Assembly: GCF_016908355.1 (NCBI RefSeq)
Contig: NZ_JAFBDT010000003.1
Span: forward strand, 1-64,000
Length of the DNA stretch: 64,000 nucleotides
Reading direction: 5' to 3'
DNA from: Fusibacter tunisiensis
Lineage (GTDB): Bacteria > Bacillota > Clostridia > Peptostreptococcales > Acidaminobacteraceae
Position 1 is the stretch's first letter, and each line of letters begins with the position of its first letter. Position numbers and translations under genes: made by a program. Below are positions 26,618-35,317 of this stretch, piece by piece. Under the pieces are notes generated by a model. The model was not told the DNA's origin and did no database searches. It was given only the letters and a program-made list of their open reading frames with translations.

Positions 26618-27229
26618 ATGAAACTTGAATTACCGAAACTCAATTATGCCTATGATGCTTTGGAACCCCATATTGATGCAAAAACAATGGAAATTCACTA
26701 TGAAAAACATCATGGTGGTTATGTAAACAATTTAAATGCTGCGGTTTCGAAGTATGATCATCTAAAAGATTGGTCACTTGAAAAACTGTTGAAAAATCTA
26801 GATGACCTTCCTGAAGACATTAAAACTGCCGTTAGAAACAATGGTGGTGGACACTACAATCATTCCTTATTTTGGGCATCACTAACGCCTGAAAGTGTTG
26901 AAGCAAGTGATTCTATGAAGAAACTTATAGAGGAAGCTTTTGACAGTATGGAAGGCTTTAAAGATGCTTTTAAGGAGGCCGCTTTAAAACGATTTGGAAG
27001 TGGATGGGCTTGGCTTGTACACTCAAAAGAGGATAAAAGACTAAAAATTATCAGCACACCAAATCAAGACACACCTTTAGTAGAGTCTGTTGAGCCACTA
27101 CTGGGAATTGATGTATGGGAACACGCCTACTATTTAAACTATCAGAATAGACGTGCAGATTATATTGATGCATTTTTTAAATGTATCAACTGGGCGGTTG
27201 TAGAAGAAAGAGTTTTAGATTTGGAATAG
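26618..27229 (+). CDS. sodA: Superoxide dismutase, Mn-type
   Basis: A 203-residue Fe/Mn superoxide dismutase. The metal ligands are H27 (EIHYEKHH), H82 (GGHYNHSLFW), D165 and H169 (DVWEHAYY). The outer-sphere Gln lies in TPNQDTPL (Q150), which is the manganese-type signature; iron enzymes have a Gln earlier and AGTPL here. ATG 26618 has GGAGG upstream. A Fur-like box lies in its promoter region; Mn-SOD induction under iron limitation would fit the iron-sparing logic of the neighbouring feo genes. Confidence 0.93.
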   Translation: MKLELPKLNYAYDALEPHIDAKTMEIHYEKHHGGYVNNLNAAVSKYDHLKDWSLEKLLKNLDDLPEDIKTAVRNNGGGHYNHSLFWASLTPESVEASDSMKKLIEEAFDSMEGFKDAFKEAALKRFGSGWAWLVHSKEDKRLKIISTPNQDTPLVESVEPLLGIDVWEHAYYLNYQNRRADYIDAFFKCINWAVVEERVLDLE

Positions 27230-27251
27230 AATAGGTTATTTGTATTAAGTT

Positions 27252-27281
27252 AAGGGGTGGCATTGCGCCACCCCTTTCTCT
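27252..27281. terminator. Bidirectional terminator
   Basis: AAGGGGTGGC (27252-27261) pairs with GCCACCCCTT (27267-27276), T-rich on the right. It separates sodA from the convergent DUF4250 gene. Confidence 0.85.
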
Positions 27282-27290
27282 TTGCTATAA

Positions 27291-27479
27291 TTATTTTTGA
27301 TGAAATTGATTGACAGATGCAATGTATTCATAACCTGCATCTTGAAGTGTCATTTGGAGCAAATCGTAATCAATGTCCATGTCTTCGCATAGGATTTCAA
27401 GTGAATCGTATGCATCGCGAAGCTTCATGTTGATTATGCTCAACAAAATATTTGGATCTTTTGGGAATTCAAAAGTCAT
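27291..27479 (-). CDS. DUF4250 domain protein
   Basis: A 62-residue helical protein matching DUF4250: an FPKDPNILLSIINMKLRD opening, then CEDMDIDYDLL and DAGYEYIASVNQFHQK. The family is widespread in Firmicutes and has no known function. The start is ATG 27479, with AAGGAGG 4 nt upstream. It lies opposite the DUF418 gene and shares a narrow divergent region of 34 bp with it. Confidence 0.85.
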   Translation of the reverse strand: MTFEFPKDPNILLSIINMKLRDAYDSLEILCEDMDIDYDLLQMTLQDAGYEYIASVNQFHQK

Positions 27480-27513
27480 TTTGACCTCCTTTTGGATTGG
27501 AAAGCAGGGGATT

Positions 27514-28563
27514 ATGGTGCAAAAAAATAGGATTCATGAAATAGATATCATAAGAGGTTTTGCACTATTTGGTGTGTTGTTGGTGAATCTTACAATGATT
27601 GATGCCACATTATATGGAAATAGTAGAACGCCTTTTGCAATTGAACTTTTTGCACAGGGCAAATTCTATACTATTTTTGCATTTCTATTTGGTTTGGGGT
27701 TTCATTTTTTTTCAAAAGGCAATTTTGCTTTTAAGAGAAGACTGTGGGTTCTTTTGATTTTTGGCATTCTACATCTGGTATTGGTTTGGTATGGGGATAT
27801 TTTGCATTTGTATGCAATAACAGGTTTTATCTTAATTAAAAGCCATCACTATTCAGATAAAAAATTAAAGCGTCGCGTCATAGGTCTTTTTATTTTATCC
27901 CTTATGATGTATGGTTTTTTTGCTGTGGATGTCCCAGAGTCCAGTGTGTTTGTTGAACAAATCCATCAAGGGGAAGTTGTTTTATCCACGGGAACTTATG
28001 GGCAAGTAATCCTCTACAGATTGACCCATGAGATACCTATTGTTTTTGTAAATTTGTTTTTTACACTGCCAAAGATTTTATTGCTTTTTTATTTAGGTGT
28101 CTTAGTTGGAAGGCATGGTTTTTTTGAGACGATCGAAAGCCAGAGACCCCTAATTGTCAAATGGAATTATATGAGTGGCGGGTTATTCGGGATTCTAATA
28201 TTCGGGATTTTTATATTTAACACAGCAAACAGACCCGTGATAGAAGCACTGCTCCAAGAACTTTCAACCTATGTAGGGAGCTTTTTTTACCTGACAACGC
28301 TTATTAGATTTTCTCAAACAAAAGGTATAAGATGGATTGAAAATGCTGGGAAAATGGCTTTGACAAACTATTTAACGCAAACTATTTTCTGGACGCTATT
28401 TTTTTATGGCTATGGTGGTGGTTGGTTTGGTGAGGTGTCACCAAAATTCTATTTTCCTGCAGCTGTAATTTTCTTTTATGGACAAGTGGTTTTCAGTACG
28501 TGGTGGATTCACAAATTTAAAACTGGTCCAATGGAAAGACTATGGCGCAGGCTATACGCTTAA
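27514..28563 (+). CDS. DUF418 family membrane protein (YeiB-like)
   Basis: A 349-residue multi-pass membrane protein of the DUF418 family, related to acyltransferase-3 proteins. It opens EIDIIRGFALFGVLLVNLTM, then has GRHGFFE, and later NAGKMALTNYLTQTIF, the typical DUF418 C-terminal block. About eight to ten membrane helices. Function is unknown. I chose ATG 27514 behind GCAGGGGATT; the frame is open further upstream over the DUF4250 gene. The 3' end overlaps the convergent phosphoesterase gene by 4 bp. Confidence 0.85.
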   Translation: MVQKNRIHEIDIIRGFALFGVLLVNLTMIDATLYGNSRTPFAIELFAQGKFYTIFAFLFGLGFHFFSKGNFAFKRRLWVLLIFGILHLVLVWYGDILHLYAITGFILIKSHHYSDKKLKRRVIGLFILSLMMYGFFAVDVPESSVFVEQIHQGEVVLSTGTYGQVILYRLTHEIPIVFVNLFFTLPKILLLFYLGVLVGRHGFFETIESQRPLIVKWNYMSGGLFGILIFGIFIFNTANRPVIEALLQELSTYVGSFFYLTTLIRFSQTKGIRWIENAGKMALTNYLTQTIFWTLFFYGYGGGWFGEVSPKFYFPAAVIFFYGQVVFSTWWIHKFKTGPMERLWRRLYA

Positions 28564-29453
28564 AAAAACATAAAATCACTTATAGGACGCGGACCTCGAA
28601 TCACGCGTCTTTTTATTTGAAGGACACCGGAGTCATTTGGAGAAATACGCCATTCAATAAGGGAAATTTTATGATTTGTAATTTCAATACCGGTAATATT
28701 TCTAGGATGTATGCAACATCCAGTATTGAAGTAAGGCAGTTCATTTTCTTTTGGATATTTAGGGCGGTGTGTGTGGCCCACAATCAACATTTTTTTATTC
28801 ATTTGGATGTATTTTGAAAAATTGCGTTCAATTTTATGACGTTTATGGACATTTTTTGCAGGACTTGCAGGATTTCTGAAGCCAACGACATGAAAAAAAC
28901 GCCAAAAATAGCGGCTTAAAAATTTCATCACAGGCCAAATTTGATCGTTTATAAAATCGCCTTGATGCCCATGAACAACAAAAATTTCGCCGTTTGTTTC
29001 TTGGTCTTCTAAAATAATGGCTTCGGGAACTTCTATATCTGGGAAGAGTTCATTGAAGAATGACTCATATTCATCATAAAAAGAAAAAAGCATATTTTCA
29101 ATATGATGTTGCTTTGCAAAAGCGACATTATGGTTGCCATAAATCATGTGGCAACGGTTGTCTTGATAAAATGCGCGTAAGAGCATAAAGACATCGCTAT
29201 GCGCGTATCGAATAACTTCGAACTTGCTGTGTTCCCAAAGTTCGTCCCCATCACCCACTTCAATATAGGTGAATCCATTTTTGAAATAATACTGAAGGGC
29301 GTGATAATACACATTTTGATTGTGGGCAAATTCGTCAGACAGACTGTTATCGCCTCTATGAACGTCACTGAAAAAAATAATTTTTGATTCCGAATCGATT
29401 GGTAAGCGACGTGCGCGGGCATAAGCGCCAGATAACCGTTGCATTGTAAACAC
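28560..29453 (-). CDS. Calcineurin-like metallophosphoesterase
   Basis: About 297 residues with the five metallophosphoesterase motifs: FSDVHRGD, VGDGDELWE, YGNHN, VHGHQGD and GHTHR. The two-metal site is therefore complete. The sequence resembles the UDP-diacylglucosamine pyrophosphatase-like branch in motif layout, but lipid A is not made by such organisms, so the substrate is unknown. The start is uncertain: GTG 29453 has GAGGTG 6 nt upstream; GTG 29462 overlaps that site, and ATG 29444 is in the same frame further down. It follows the ADP-ribosylglycohydrolase gene by only 14 bp. Confidence 0.85.
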   Translation of the reverse strand: MFTMQRLSGAYARARRLPIDSESKIIFFSDVHRGDNSLSDEFAHNQNVYYHALQYYFKNGFTYIEVGDGDELWEHSKFEVIRYAHSDVFMLLRAFYQDNRCHMIYGNHNVAFAKQHHIENMLFSFYDEYESFFNELFPDIEVPEAIILEDQETNGEIFVVHGHQGDFINDQIWPVMKFLSRYFWRFFHVVGFRNPASPAKNVHKRHKIERNFSKYIQMNKKMLIVGHTHRPKYPKENELPYFNTGCCIHPRNITGIEITNHKISLIEWRISPNDSGVLQIKRRVIRGPRPISDFMFF

Positions 29454-29467
29454 TAAAATCACCTCAA

Positions 29468-30352
29468 TTATATTTGTTTATGCATGGCGAAATTTTCAAT
29501 AGTTGATCTGTCAATTAAGTGGTCAAGCAGATTTTGAGGAATTTGGTGAATTCCAAGTGATGCGCCGAGAACCATTCCAATTAGCATACCTCTGCCTGCT
29601 GAATCGCCCCCTGAAAGAATGTTTTCTTGCATGGCCTTTAAAAAATTATCTTTATATTTGATAATAAGATAAAGTGCCGATGGAAAGGCAAATTGACAGG
29701 AACAGCTTTGTCCTATATCTTTGATAACGTCTACAGTATCTTCGTTAAACCGGTGTTTTATCATATCCCAGTAGGGCATAATTTTGGGATGATTGATACA
29801 CTCAGCTTCAAAAGACGACATTAAGGGTTTCCCAATAATGAGGTCGAGAATCCAATCCTTGATAAAAAATCCAATTTCAACAAGTCCGAGGTCGTTATGC
29901 GTCAATTGGGTTTGTTCAGATACAAACTTGTTTAGGTTTAAGTCATCCATATGATAGAAAAGTAATGGCGCCATTCTAGAAACGCCTCCAAGTTCATCTG
30001 AAGAGGACCCAAAATTGTTTAGAGGATCCAGTGCCTGAAGTGACGCCTTGGTGGCATGATCTAGATAGCCATCATATTTTGATGCAAATGTGAGCCAATG
30101 TGTTTTAAATATTTGAATATCAAAACCTTTGTTGCTGGCGATGCTTTTTAATAAAAGCAAACTTTGATCCCCATAATGGGTAAATGCCCCTTTTTTCTTG
30201 CCACTGTGAAATACACTGTGGATGGGTTCTGTGAAATCGGATAGATTATCGACTTCGATTTTGAGTTTTTCGGTGTCGTAAATCCAGTGTGATCCCAAAG
30301 CAAATGCATCGCCTATAAATGAACCGTAAAGCATTCCTTTTAAGCGTTCCAT
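29468..30352 (-). CDS. ADP-ribosylglycohydrolase family protein
   Basis: A 294-residue all-helical ARH/DraG-like protein, with GSFIGDAFALGSHW near the start and GGDSAGRGMLIGMVLGA near the end. These are the N- and C-terminal metal and ligand loops of the family; the second resembles the J1-crystallin branch. The family removes ADP-ribose from proteins or small molecules, but this branch may not be an active hydrolase. It is 9 bp after the PduO-type gene and 14 bp before the phosphoesterase gene, so all three minus-strand genes are likely co-transcribed. Confidence 0.87.
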   Translation of the reverse strand: MERLKGMLYGSFIGDAFALGSHWIYDTEKLKIEVDNLSDFTEPIHSVFHSGKKKGAFTHYGDQSLLLLKSIASNKGFDIQIFKTHWLTFASKYDGYLDHATKASLQALDPLNNFGSSSDELGGVSRMAPLLFYHMDDLNLNKFVSEQTQLTHNDLGLVEIGFFIKDWILDLIIGKPLMSSFEAECINHPKIMPYWDMIKHRFNEDTVDVIKDIGQSCSCQFAFPSALYLIIKYKDNFLKAMQENILSGGDSAGRGMLIGMVLGASLGIHQIPQNLLDHLIDRSTIENFAMHKQI

Positions 30353-30361
30353 AGTGCCCCC

Positions 30362-30901
30362 TTACTTTTTGAAATCAACTTTGTGAAGTTCCGTTTCAGA
30401 AAATCGAGCCATGGTATAAATAGCATCAGATAAACGATTTACATATTTTATAAGCTCACTTCTAATTGGGGCTTCTTCAGCTAAGGTGAGTATGCGCCTT
30501 TCAGCACGTCTACAAACTGTGCGTGATACATGCATGGAAGCACTAAAAAGATTGCTCCCAGGAATTATAAATTGAAAAACTTCATCCCGATTCATTTGAT
30601 CTAGATAATGGTCAATGATCCATTCTAGCCACTGGGTATCTGTCTCAGAAACTCTTTCTGGAAAAGCCTCAGAGTCTTGTGTGGCCAATTCACCAGCAAC
30701 ATTAAAAAGAGATCGCTGGATTTTAAATAAAATCTCTTTTATTTCAGAATCTTGGCAGTAATTGCGGGATAAACCTAATGAAGAGTTGAGTTCGTCTATG
30801 GTGCCATAGCTTTCAACGCGAATGGAATCTTTGGGCACGCGAGTGCCATCATATAAGCTAGTGGAACCTTTATCACCTGTTTTTGTATATATTTTCAACA
30901 T
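30362..30901 (-). CDS. Cob(I)yrinic acid a,c-diamide adenosyltransferase, PduO type
   Basis: A 179-residue ATP:cob(I)alamin adenosyltransferase making adenosylcobalamin. The N-terminal TKTGDKGSTSLYDG loop, RVESYGTIDELNS, the ATP-binding SRTVCRRAER and the C-terminal NRLSDAIYTMAR are all PduO signatures. No propanediol or ethanolamine genes are near, so it is a stand-alone B12 salvage enzyme. ATG 30901 follows GGAGGTACTT. It heads the minus-strand operon PduO, ADP-ribosylglycohydrolase, phosphoesterase. Confidence 0.93.
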   Translation of the reverse strand: MLKIYTKTGDKGSTSLYDGTRVPKDSIRVESYGTIDELNSSLGLSRNYCQDSEIKEILFKIQRSLFNVAGELATQDSEAFPERVSETDTQWLEWIIDHYLDQMNRDEVFQFIIPGSNLFSASMHVSRTVCRRAERRILTLAEEAPIRSELIKYVNRLSDAIYTMARFSETELHKVDFKK

Positions 30902-31043
30902 AAGTACCTCCTAAACTTTCTATATATACGACATAGTTACCCGAAAATTCAGTAAAATCATCTTAAAAATGGAAAAAGAGATTATGAAAGTTATTTAATA
31001 AGTGGTATAATCAAAATATCAAACTTTTATCAGGGAGGAACTT

Positions 31044-31910
31044 ATGATACACAAATTTGAAACGATAACAGATTATCTCGAAACCTATTTTGACCTAAAT
31101 CGAATTAAAACTTTGCCCATTACAGATAAATTTAGGTTAATCAACTATATAAAACTTGTAAGTTCTGCAAGTGTTGTTGCCAAAGATTTTGACTTGAAAG
31201 CAATACAAAAGAGTGAATACTACAATATGGATTTAACCTTTCAACTCTTTATTTCGCTTTTAACGTCTGGAATGTCTGCTGATGTGCTTTCAGATATTGT
31301 AGAATTTTACTGTGCAAATTTTGAAAATAGTGATATTTACTATGCAAAGTGTATTATTCTTGGTGCTGGAACATTAATGATTCAGCATGGTGTGGATCGA
31401 GATTCAATTATTAGCTTCTTGATGATTCTTTTGGGAGATGACTTCCTTAGAAACAACTTTAGCAGGATTCTTTCCGAAATTGATCACTTGGATATCAATT
31501 CTGAAAACGAGATTTCTATTAAATACAAAGGCCGAGACTACACATATAGAGCCCTTAAATATGACCTACTGGCAATGCTAAAAGCGCGACATGAGTTTGG
31601 TATGGACCGGGTTAGAAAAATCATTAACACAGAGTATGACAATAAAGATTTGAAGTTCTATTTAACACTGTTAGATTTGGATAATCTGGAAATTTCGGAC
31701 TACATCTATCACAAGTTAATGAAAGATTCGCCAAAAATGGATTGTTTTCTTATGACAGCAGTAAGAAGTATGCTTCAAGGAATGGAAATTATGGAGACCC
31801 ATTACTTGTTAAATGCGCTGATCGGGAAGTACAGTGAATTCGATCAGCCTTATTCAGAAGTTCTTAAAGATATTGAAGTGCGGGAAAAAATTATTTTCAA
31901 CTATGAATAA
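31044..31910 (+). CDS. Unknown helical protein
   Basis: A 288-residue soluble, mostly helical protein that I do not recognise. It has no membrane segment, signal peptide or Cys-rich motif. The middle (about residues 95-145) is a hydrophobic helical bundle with CIILGAGTLMIQHGVDRDSI, and the C-terminal part is charged (Lys/Asp/Glu-rich). ATG follows GGGAGGAACTT. It is flanked by divergent PduO and convergent bioY, with a terminator after it, so it is a single-gene unit. Domain searches are required for any role. Confidence 0.6.
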   Translation: MIHKFETITDYLETYFDLNRIKTLPITDKFRLINYIKLVSSASVVAKDFDLKAIQKSEYYNMDLTFQLFISLLTSGMSADVLSDIVEFYCANFENSDIYYAKCIILGAGTLMIQHGVDRDSIISFLMILLGDDFLRNNFSRILSEIDHLDINSENEISIKYKGRDYTYRALKYDLLAMLKARHEFGMDRVRKIINTEYDNKDLKFYLTLLDLDNLEISDYIYHKLMKDSPKMDCFLMTAVRSMLQGMEIMETHYLLNALIGKYSEFDQPYSEVLKDIEVREKIIFNYE

Positions 31911-31914
31911 ACCT

Positions 31915-31956
31915 AAAAAGCTGTTGCCTGTGTTAGAGTATAGGCAACAGCTTTTT
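31915..31956. terminator. Bidirectional terminator
   Basis: AAAAAGCTGTTGCCT (31915-31929) pairs with AGGCAACAGCTTTTT (31942-31956), giving a 15-bp stem with A and T tracts. It serves the unknown gene and bioY. Confidence 0.9.
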
Positions 31957-32492
31957 TACGTATTTGTTTTGAGATGACGGGCTAAAGATTTTGTAATCCA
32001 TGTCGCCATAATTATTTTGATAAAATCCAGAGGAATATAAGGAAGTGACCCCACTGTAAGGGCTTTGTCTAGCGACAAACCTGTTACAGCAGATAGTTGA
32101 AGTGTTCCCGGCAAATAGATACCAATAAGTCCAAGAGAAAAGGCAAAAATGTAGTGCTGGGTTTTAGGGGTTTTATAATGTCTCAAAACAGAACTCGACA
32201 GAAAAGTTGCAGGGATAAATCCAAGCAAATACCCACCAGTGGGACCGAGTAAAACCCCAACACCTGCAGTTCCTCCCGCAAAAACAGGAATCCCAATTCC
32301 ACCAAGTAAGAGATAGACTAGAACTGTCATAGTGCTTATTTTAGGTGTTAATAAGCCAGACACAATAAAGATGCCAAGAACTTGAAATGTAATTGGAACA
32401 GGCGAGAAGGGTAAAGGAATAGGTGGTAGTAAAGACAAAATGCTAAGTAAGGCTGCAAAAAGACCAATATAAATCATATGGATGAGTTTCAT
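31956..32492 (-). CDS. bioY: Biotin ECF transporter S component BioY
   Basis: A 178-residue membrane protein with about six helices. The family markers are PIPLPFSPVPITFQVLGIFI, LLGGIGIPVFAGG and LLGPTGGYLLGFIPA. BioY binds biotin at the membrane and works with the shared EcfA/EcfA'/EcfT module, which is not encoded here. The start is ATG 32492 with AGGAGG upstream; the frame extends further up without a ribosome site. A BirA-like operator overlaps its promoter. A terminator directly follows. Confidence 0.95.
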   Translation of the reverse strand: MKLIHMIYIGLFAALLSILSLLPPIPLPFSPVPITFQVLGIFIVSGLLTPKISTMTVLVYLLLGGIGIPVFAGGTAGVGVLLGPTGGYLLGFIPATFLSSSVLRHYKTPKTQHYIFAFSLGLIGIYLPGTLQLSAVTGLSLDKALTVGSLPYIPLDFIKIIMATWITKSLARHLKTNT

Positions 32493-32528
32493 AGGACCTC
32501 CTGTTTTGGTGTGAATATGACACTTAAA

Positions 32529-32581
32529 AGTATAAGTCCGAGCAGACTTGTTGTCAACCGTTAAAATGAGATGGTTTACAA
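32529..32581 (-). promoter_or_regulatory. bioY promoter with BirA-like operator
   Basis: On the minus strand TTGACA (32557-32552), 17-bp spacer, TATACT (32534-32529). Overlapping the -35 is an inverted repeat, TTGTCAACC (32551-32559) and GGTTTACAA (32573-32581) on the plus strand, with 13 bp between. The half sites match the BirA operator (TTGTAAACC / GGTTTACAA); the spacer is a few bases shorter than usual. Confidence 0.72.
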
Positions 32582-32655
32582 ACAAAAAATATGATTATTT
32601 GATAGACTATAGGATATATATGTTATGATAAATAATGAAGAAGGGGGCGGAAGTG

Positions 32656-33084
32656 TTGGAAAAAACTTTGGTTATTATAAAACCAGATGCAGTTAAACGC
32701 GGTCTTGTAGGGGCAATTTTAACGGCATATGAGTCTAAGGGACTTAAAATTATAAAGATGAAATTTGGAATTCCGCAAATGAACCTGTTAAAACGACATT
32801 ACAGTGAACATGAAGGCAAGGCGTTTTATGACAAACTTTTAACGTTTATGCAATCCGGAGAAGCTGTGTTTATGGTTTTAGCAGGGGAAAAAGCCATAGA
32901 AACGGTGAGATATATTAATGGTGCAACGCATTATCTGGAAGCTGAAAATGGAAGCATTCGAGGTCAATATGCTTTTGATTTGACAGAAAATCTCGTACAT
33001 GGGTCAGATGGTCCGGTAAGTGCAAAGCGAGAAATTGAAATTTGGTTTGGACCCGAGTCAAGTGGCGAAGAGGTAAATGCATGA
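32656..33084 (+). CDS. ndk: Nucleoside diphosphate kinase
   Basis: Transfers the terminal phosphate of ATP to NDPs through a phosphohistidine. The 142-residue protein begins EKTLVIIKPDAVKRG, and the active His is H115 in NLVHGSDG. The sequence diverges in the middle (HYSEHEGKAFYDKLLTFM). I chose TTG 32656, 8 nt after AAGGGGG; GTG 32653 and an upstream ATG are alternatives. The end overlaps the potassium transporter start by 4 bp, ATGA. Confidence 0.9.
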   Translation: MEKTLVIIKPDAVKRGLVGAILTAYESKGLKIIKMKFGIPQMNLLKRHYSEHEGKAFYDKLLTFMQSGEAVFMVLAGEKAIETVRYINGATHYLEAENGSIRGQYAFDLTENLVHGSDGPVSAKREIEIWFGPESSGEEVNA

Positions 33085-34550
33085 AAACAATGATTGAGAA
33101 ATGGAGTCGGAATACAGGCGTGGCATTATTGCTATTTGGTCTTTTTATGTGCTTTATGCTCCTGTATGCCATCGTAACAGAAGCACAGTCAACTGTTACC
33201 AATGGATTTTTAGGAACAATAGGATGGACGCTTGGAATTGGGCTTGTGTTTTTAAGTGTTGGCAAAAAGCAACACATGTCAGCTGTAAACCCTTTGGGGT
33301 ATTTAACAGCATTGTCTGTTATAAGCGTCATGACAGTTCTAGGGGCCATTCCATTTGTACAGATAGGGGCCATGCCGTGGATTGATGCATTGTTGGAATC
33401 AGCAAGTGGCTTAACAACTACTGGCCTAAGCACGTGGTATAACTTTGAACTATATCCAAATGCGCTGGAATTTTGGCGCAATCAACTTCAGATTATTGGT
33501 GCCATATTTGTCTTGGTGTATTTTATTCGGGTTATTTACATTAATGAGGATCGTTTTTGGAAAGGTGAAATTGGACTTTGGAACAAGTTGAGACTTCCGA
33601 AACATTTGCCAAATGTCTATAAAGTGATCCTTGGATTTGCAGCTATTTTGATAGGACTTATAGGGATTCAAACGGGTGTTTTAATCCTTTCTGGCGCATC
33701 CCTATTACAAGCATTTATGCATAGTGTTAGCACAATTTCAGGTGGCGGTTTCTACAGCTCAGGGACCCATTGGGCAAGTTTAAATGGGGTCAGTGAAAAT
33801 TGGGTTATGTATACGACCTTGGTTTTTATGGGACTTTCAGGTGTAAGTTATATTGTTTACACAAAATACCTAATGAGAGATTTTAGTCGATCTTCCGGAA
33901 CAACTTCGTTGGGGTATTACCTAAAATGGATTTTAGCAGGTGCAGTTTTGCTGTTTGTATTGGACCCTCTCAAAATGGGAACTGGTTTTTTCAAGCATTT
34001 GTTCCATGCTGTTTCAGTGGTTTCTGGAAGTGGGTTTGGACTAAGGGACATGAATTTAGAGTATTTTACACCTGCGATGTTAATGGTGTTAACACTTATG
34101 GGCCTCGTGGGTGGTGCCATAGGGGGGCTAAGTGGTGGTATTAAGATAGACCGTTTGGTTCTAGTCGTAAAGAATATCGGTGTTGAGATCAAGAAAATAG
34201 TGAGTCCAAAGCAAATGGTTTTGGTGGTTCGTTATGGGAGACGTGCTCTAAATGACGCCTTTATAAACAGAATTATGACCCTCGTGATGCTTTGGATTAT
34301 AACAGGTCTAATTGGCATAAGTTTGCTTGTGGTGACAACATCTCTAGATATTGGTCAAATAGGTGTGCTAGCCATTGGTGCTTTGGGTAACAGTGGTATA
34401 ACAACTTTAAGTCCGCTAGAAATACAGGAAATTAGCGGGGGCGGAAAAATAGTTTTGCTTGGCCTTATGATTTTGGGCCGAATTGAAATCGTGCCACTTT
34501 TACTCTTGCTAAGTGGACAGACCTATAAAATAAATGGAGGTAGATTATGA
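33081..34550 (+). CDS. trkH: Trk-type K+ uptake membrane subunit (TrkH/KtrB)
   Basis: A 489-residue potassium channel-like transporter. The four pore loops are visible: SGLTTTGLS, STISGGGFYSSG, VSVVSGSGFGL and GALGNSGITTLSP. The fold is the SKT superfamily with eight or so membrane helices. It overlaps the ndk gene upstream and trkA downstream, each by 4 bp. Such overlaps give tight translational coupling of pore and regulator. The symbol is provisional because TrkH and KtrB are not separable by eye. Confidence 0.9.
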   Translation: MKTMIEKWSRNTGVALLLFGLFMCFMLLYAIVTEAQSTVTNGFLGTIGWTLGIGLVFLSVGKKQHMSAVNPLGYLTALSVISVMTVLGAIPFVQIGAMPWIDALLESASGLTTTGLSTWYNFELYPNALEFWRNQLQIIGAIFVLVYFIRVIYINEDRFWKGEIGLWNKLRLPKHLPNVYKVILGFAAILIGLIGIQTGVLILSGASLLQAFMHSVSTISGGGFYSSGTHWASLNGVSENWVMYTTLVFMGLSGVSYIVYTKYLMRDFSRSSGTTSLGYYLKWILAGAVLLFVLDPLKMGTGFFKHLFHAVSVVSGSGFGLRDMNLEYFTPAMLMVLTLMGLVGGAIGGLSGGIKIDRLVLVVKNIGVEIKKIVSPKQMVLVVRYGRRALNDAFINRIMTLVMLWIITGLIGISLLVVTTSLDIGQIGVLAIGALGNSGITTLSPLEIQEISGGGKIVLLGLMILGRIEIVPLLLLLSGQTYKINGGRL

Positions 34551-35221
34551 AAGTGGTAATTGCAGGCGGACAAATTATTGGCAGGTATATGGTGGCTGAG
34601 TTGTCACATAAATACGACGTTACAGTTGTGGATACAGACCGGAAAAACTGTGAAGAGATCGTGACTAAGTATTCAGCCAATGCCATTCATGGAGATCCAA
34701 AAGATATTAGAAACCTAAAAGCAGCCGGAATTGAAAGTGCTGATTATCTGGTTGCTGTTGCAGATTTTGACTCTGATAATTTGGCAATTGCACTTATGGG
34801 TAGAGGCTTCAATGTACCCAATATATTTGTAAGAATGAATGATCCTGAGTATCAAACCGCCTTTGAACTTGCAGGTGCAACCAATATAGCATCAAGTGTT
34901 AGCATGATGGTCAATAAATTTATTTTGGATATTGAACGCCCAGAAATTAGGCGCGTTGCATCATTTGGTGATGGGAAGGCTGAAATTTCAATTATCGAAT
35001 TGCCAAAAGACAGCATTCATACAGGCAAAAGCATTGCCACTATCGGAAAAGATATCCGTTTCCCGGAAGATTGTATTATTGCTGGAATATATGATCCTGA
35101 AAATGAAGTGCTTACAGTACCAAGAGGCCATCAAAAAATCGAAGCCAATAACAGTTTGTTTTTGGTGGGATCAAGTGCTTCAGTAGAACGCGCCTATCAG
35201 TTTTTCTCGCAAAAAAGATGA
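34547..35221 (+). CDS. trkA: K+ uptake regulator (TrkA/KtrA, RCK protein)
   Basis: A 224-residue cytosolic gating ring protein of the Trk/Ktr system. The N-terminal Rossmann RCK-N domain starts VVIAGGQIIGRYMV, a GGxxxG form of the nucleotide loop, with the acidic VVDTD at the strand 2 end. The C-terminal TrkA-C domain runs from about 140 (ISIIELPKDS) to the end. Nucleotide (NADH, ATP or c-di-AMP) binding is typical for the family. It overlaps trkH by 4 bp. Confidence 0.92.
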   Translation: MKVVIAGGQIIGRYMVAELSHKYDVTVVDTDRKNCEEIVTKYSANAIHGDPKDIRNLKAAGIESADYLVAVADFDSDNLAIALMGRGFNVPNIFVRMNDPEYQTAFELAGATNIASSVSMMVNKFILDIERPEIRRVASFGDGKAEISIIELPKDSIHTGKSIATIGKDIRFPEDCIIAGIYDPENEVLTVPRGHQKIEANNSLFLVGSSASVERAYQFFSQKR

Positions 35222-35317
35222 ATACAGTATACATTGATTAACAGGATTGAACAAGCCTTTGGAACATGGTACGGTATTGATGGAAAATCATACAATTAAC
35301 GAAACAGGGGGCGAATC

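Noticed and set aside
28542-28817. A plus-strand frame after DUF418.
   Set aside because: It lies opposite the phosphoesterase C-terminus, where the His and metal motifs are convincing.
32915-33481. A 188-residue minus-strand frame spanning ndk and trkH.
   Set aside because: It runs opposite two genes with clear family motifs and has no recognised domain.
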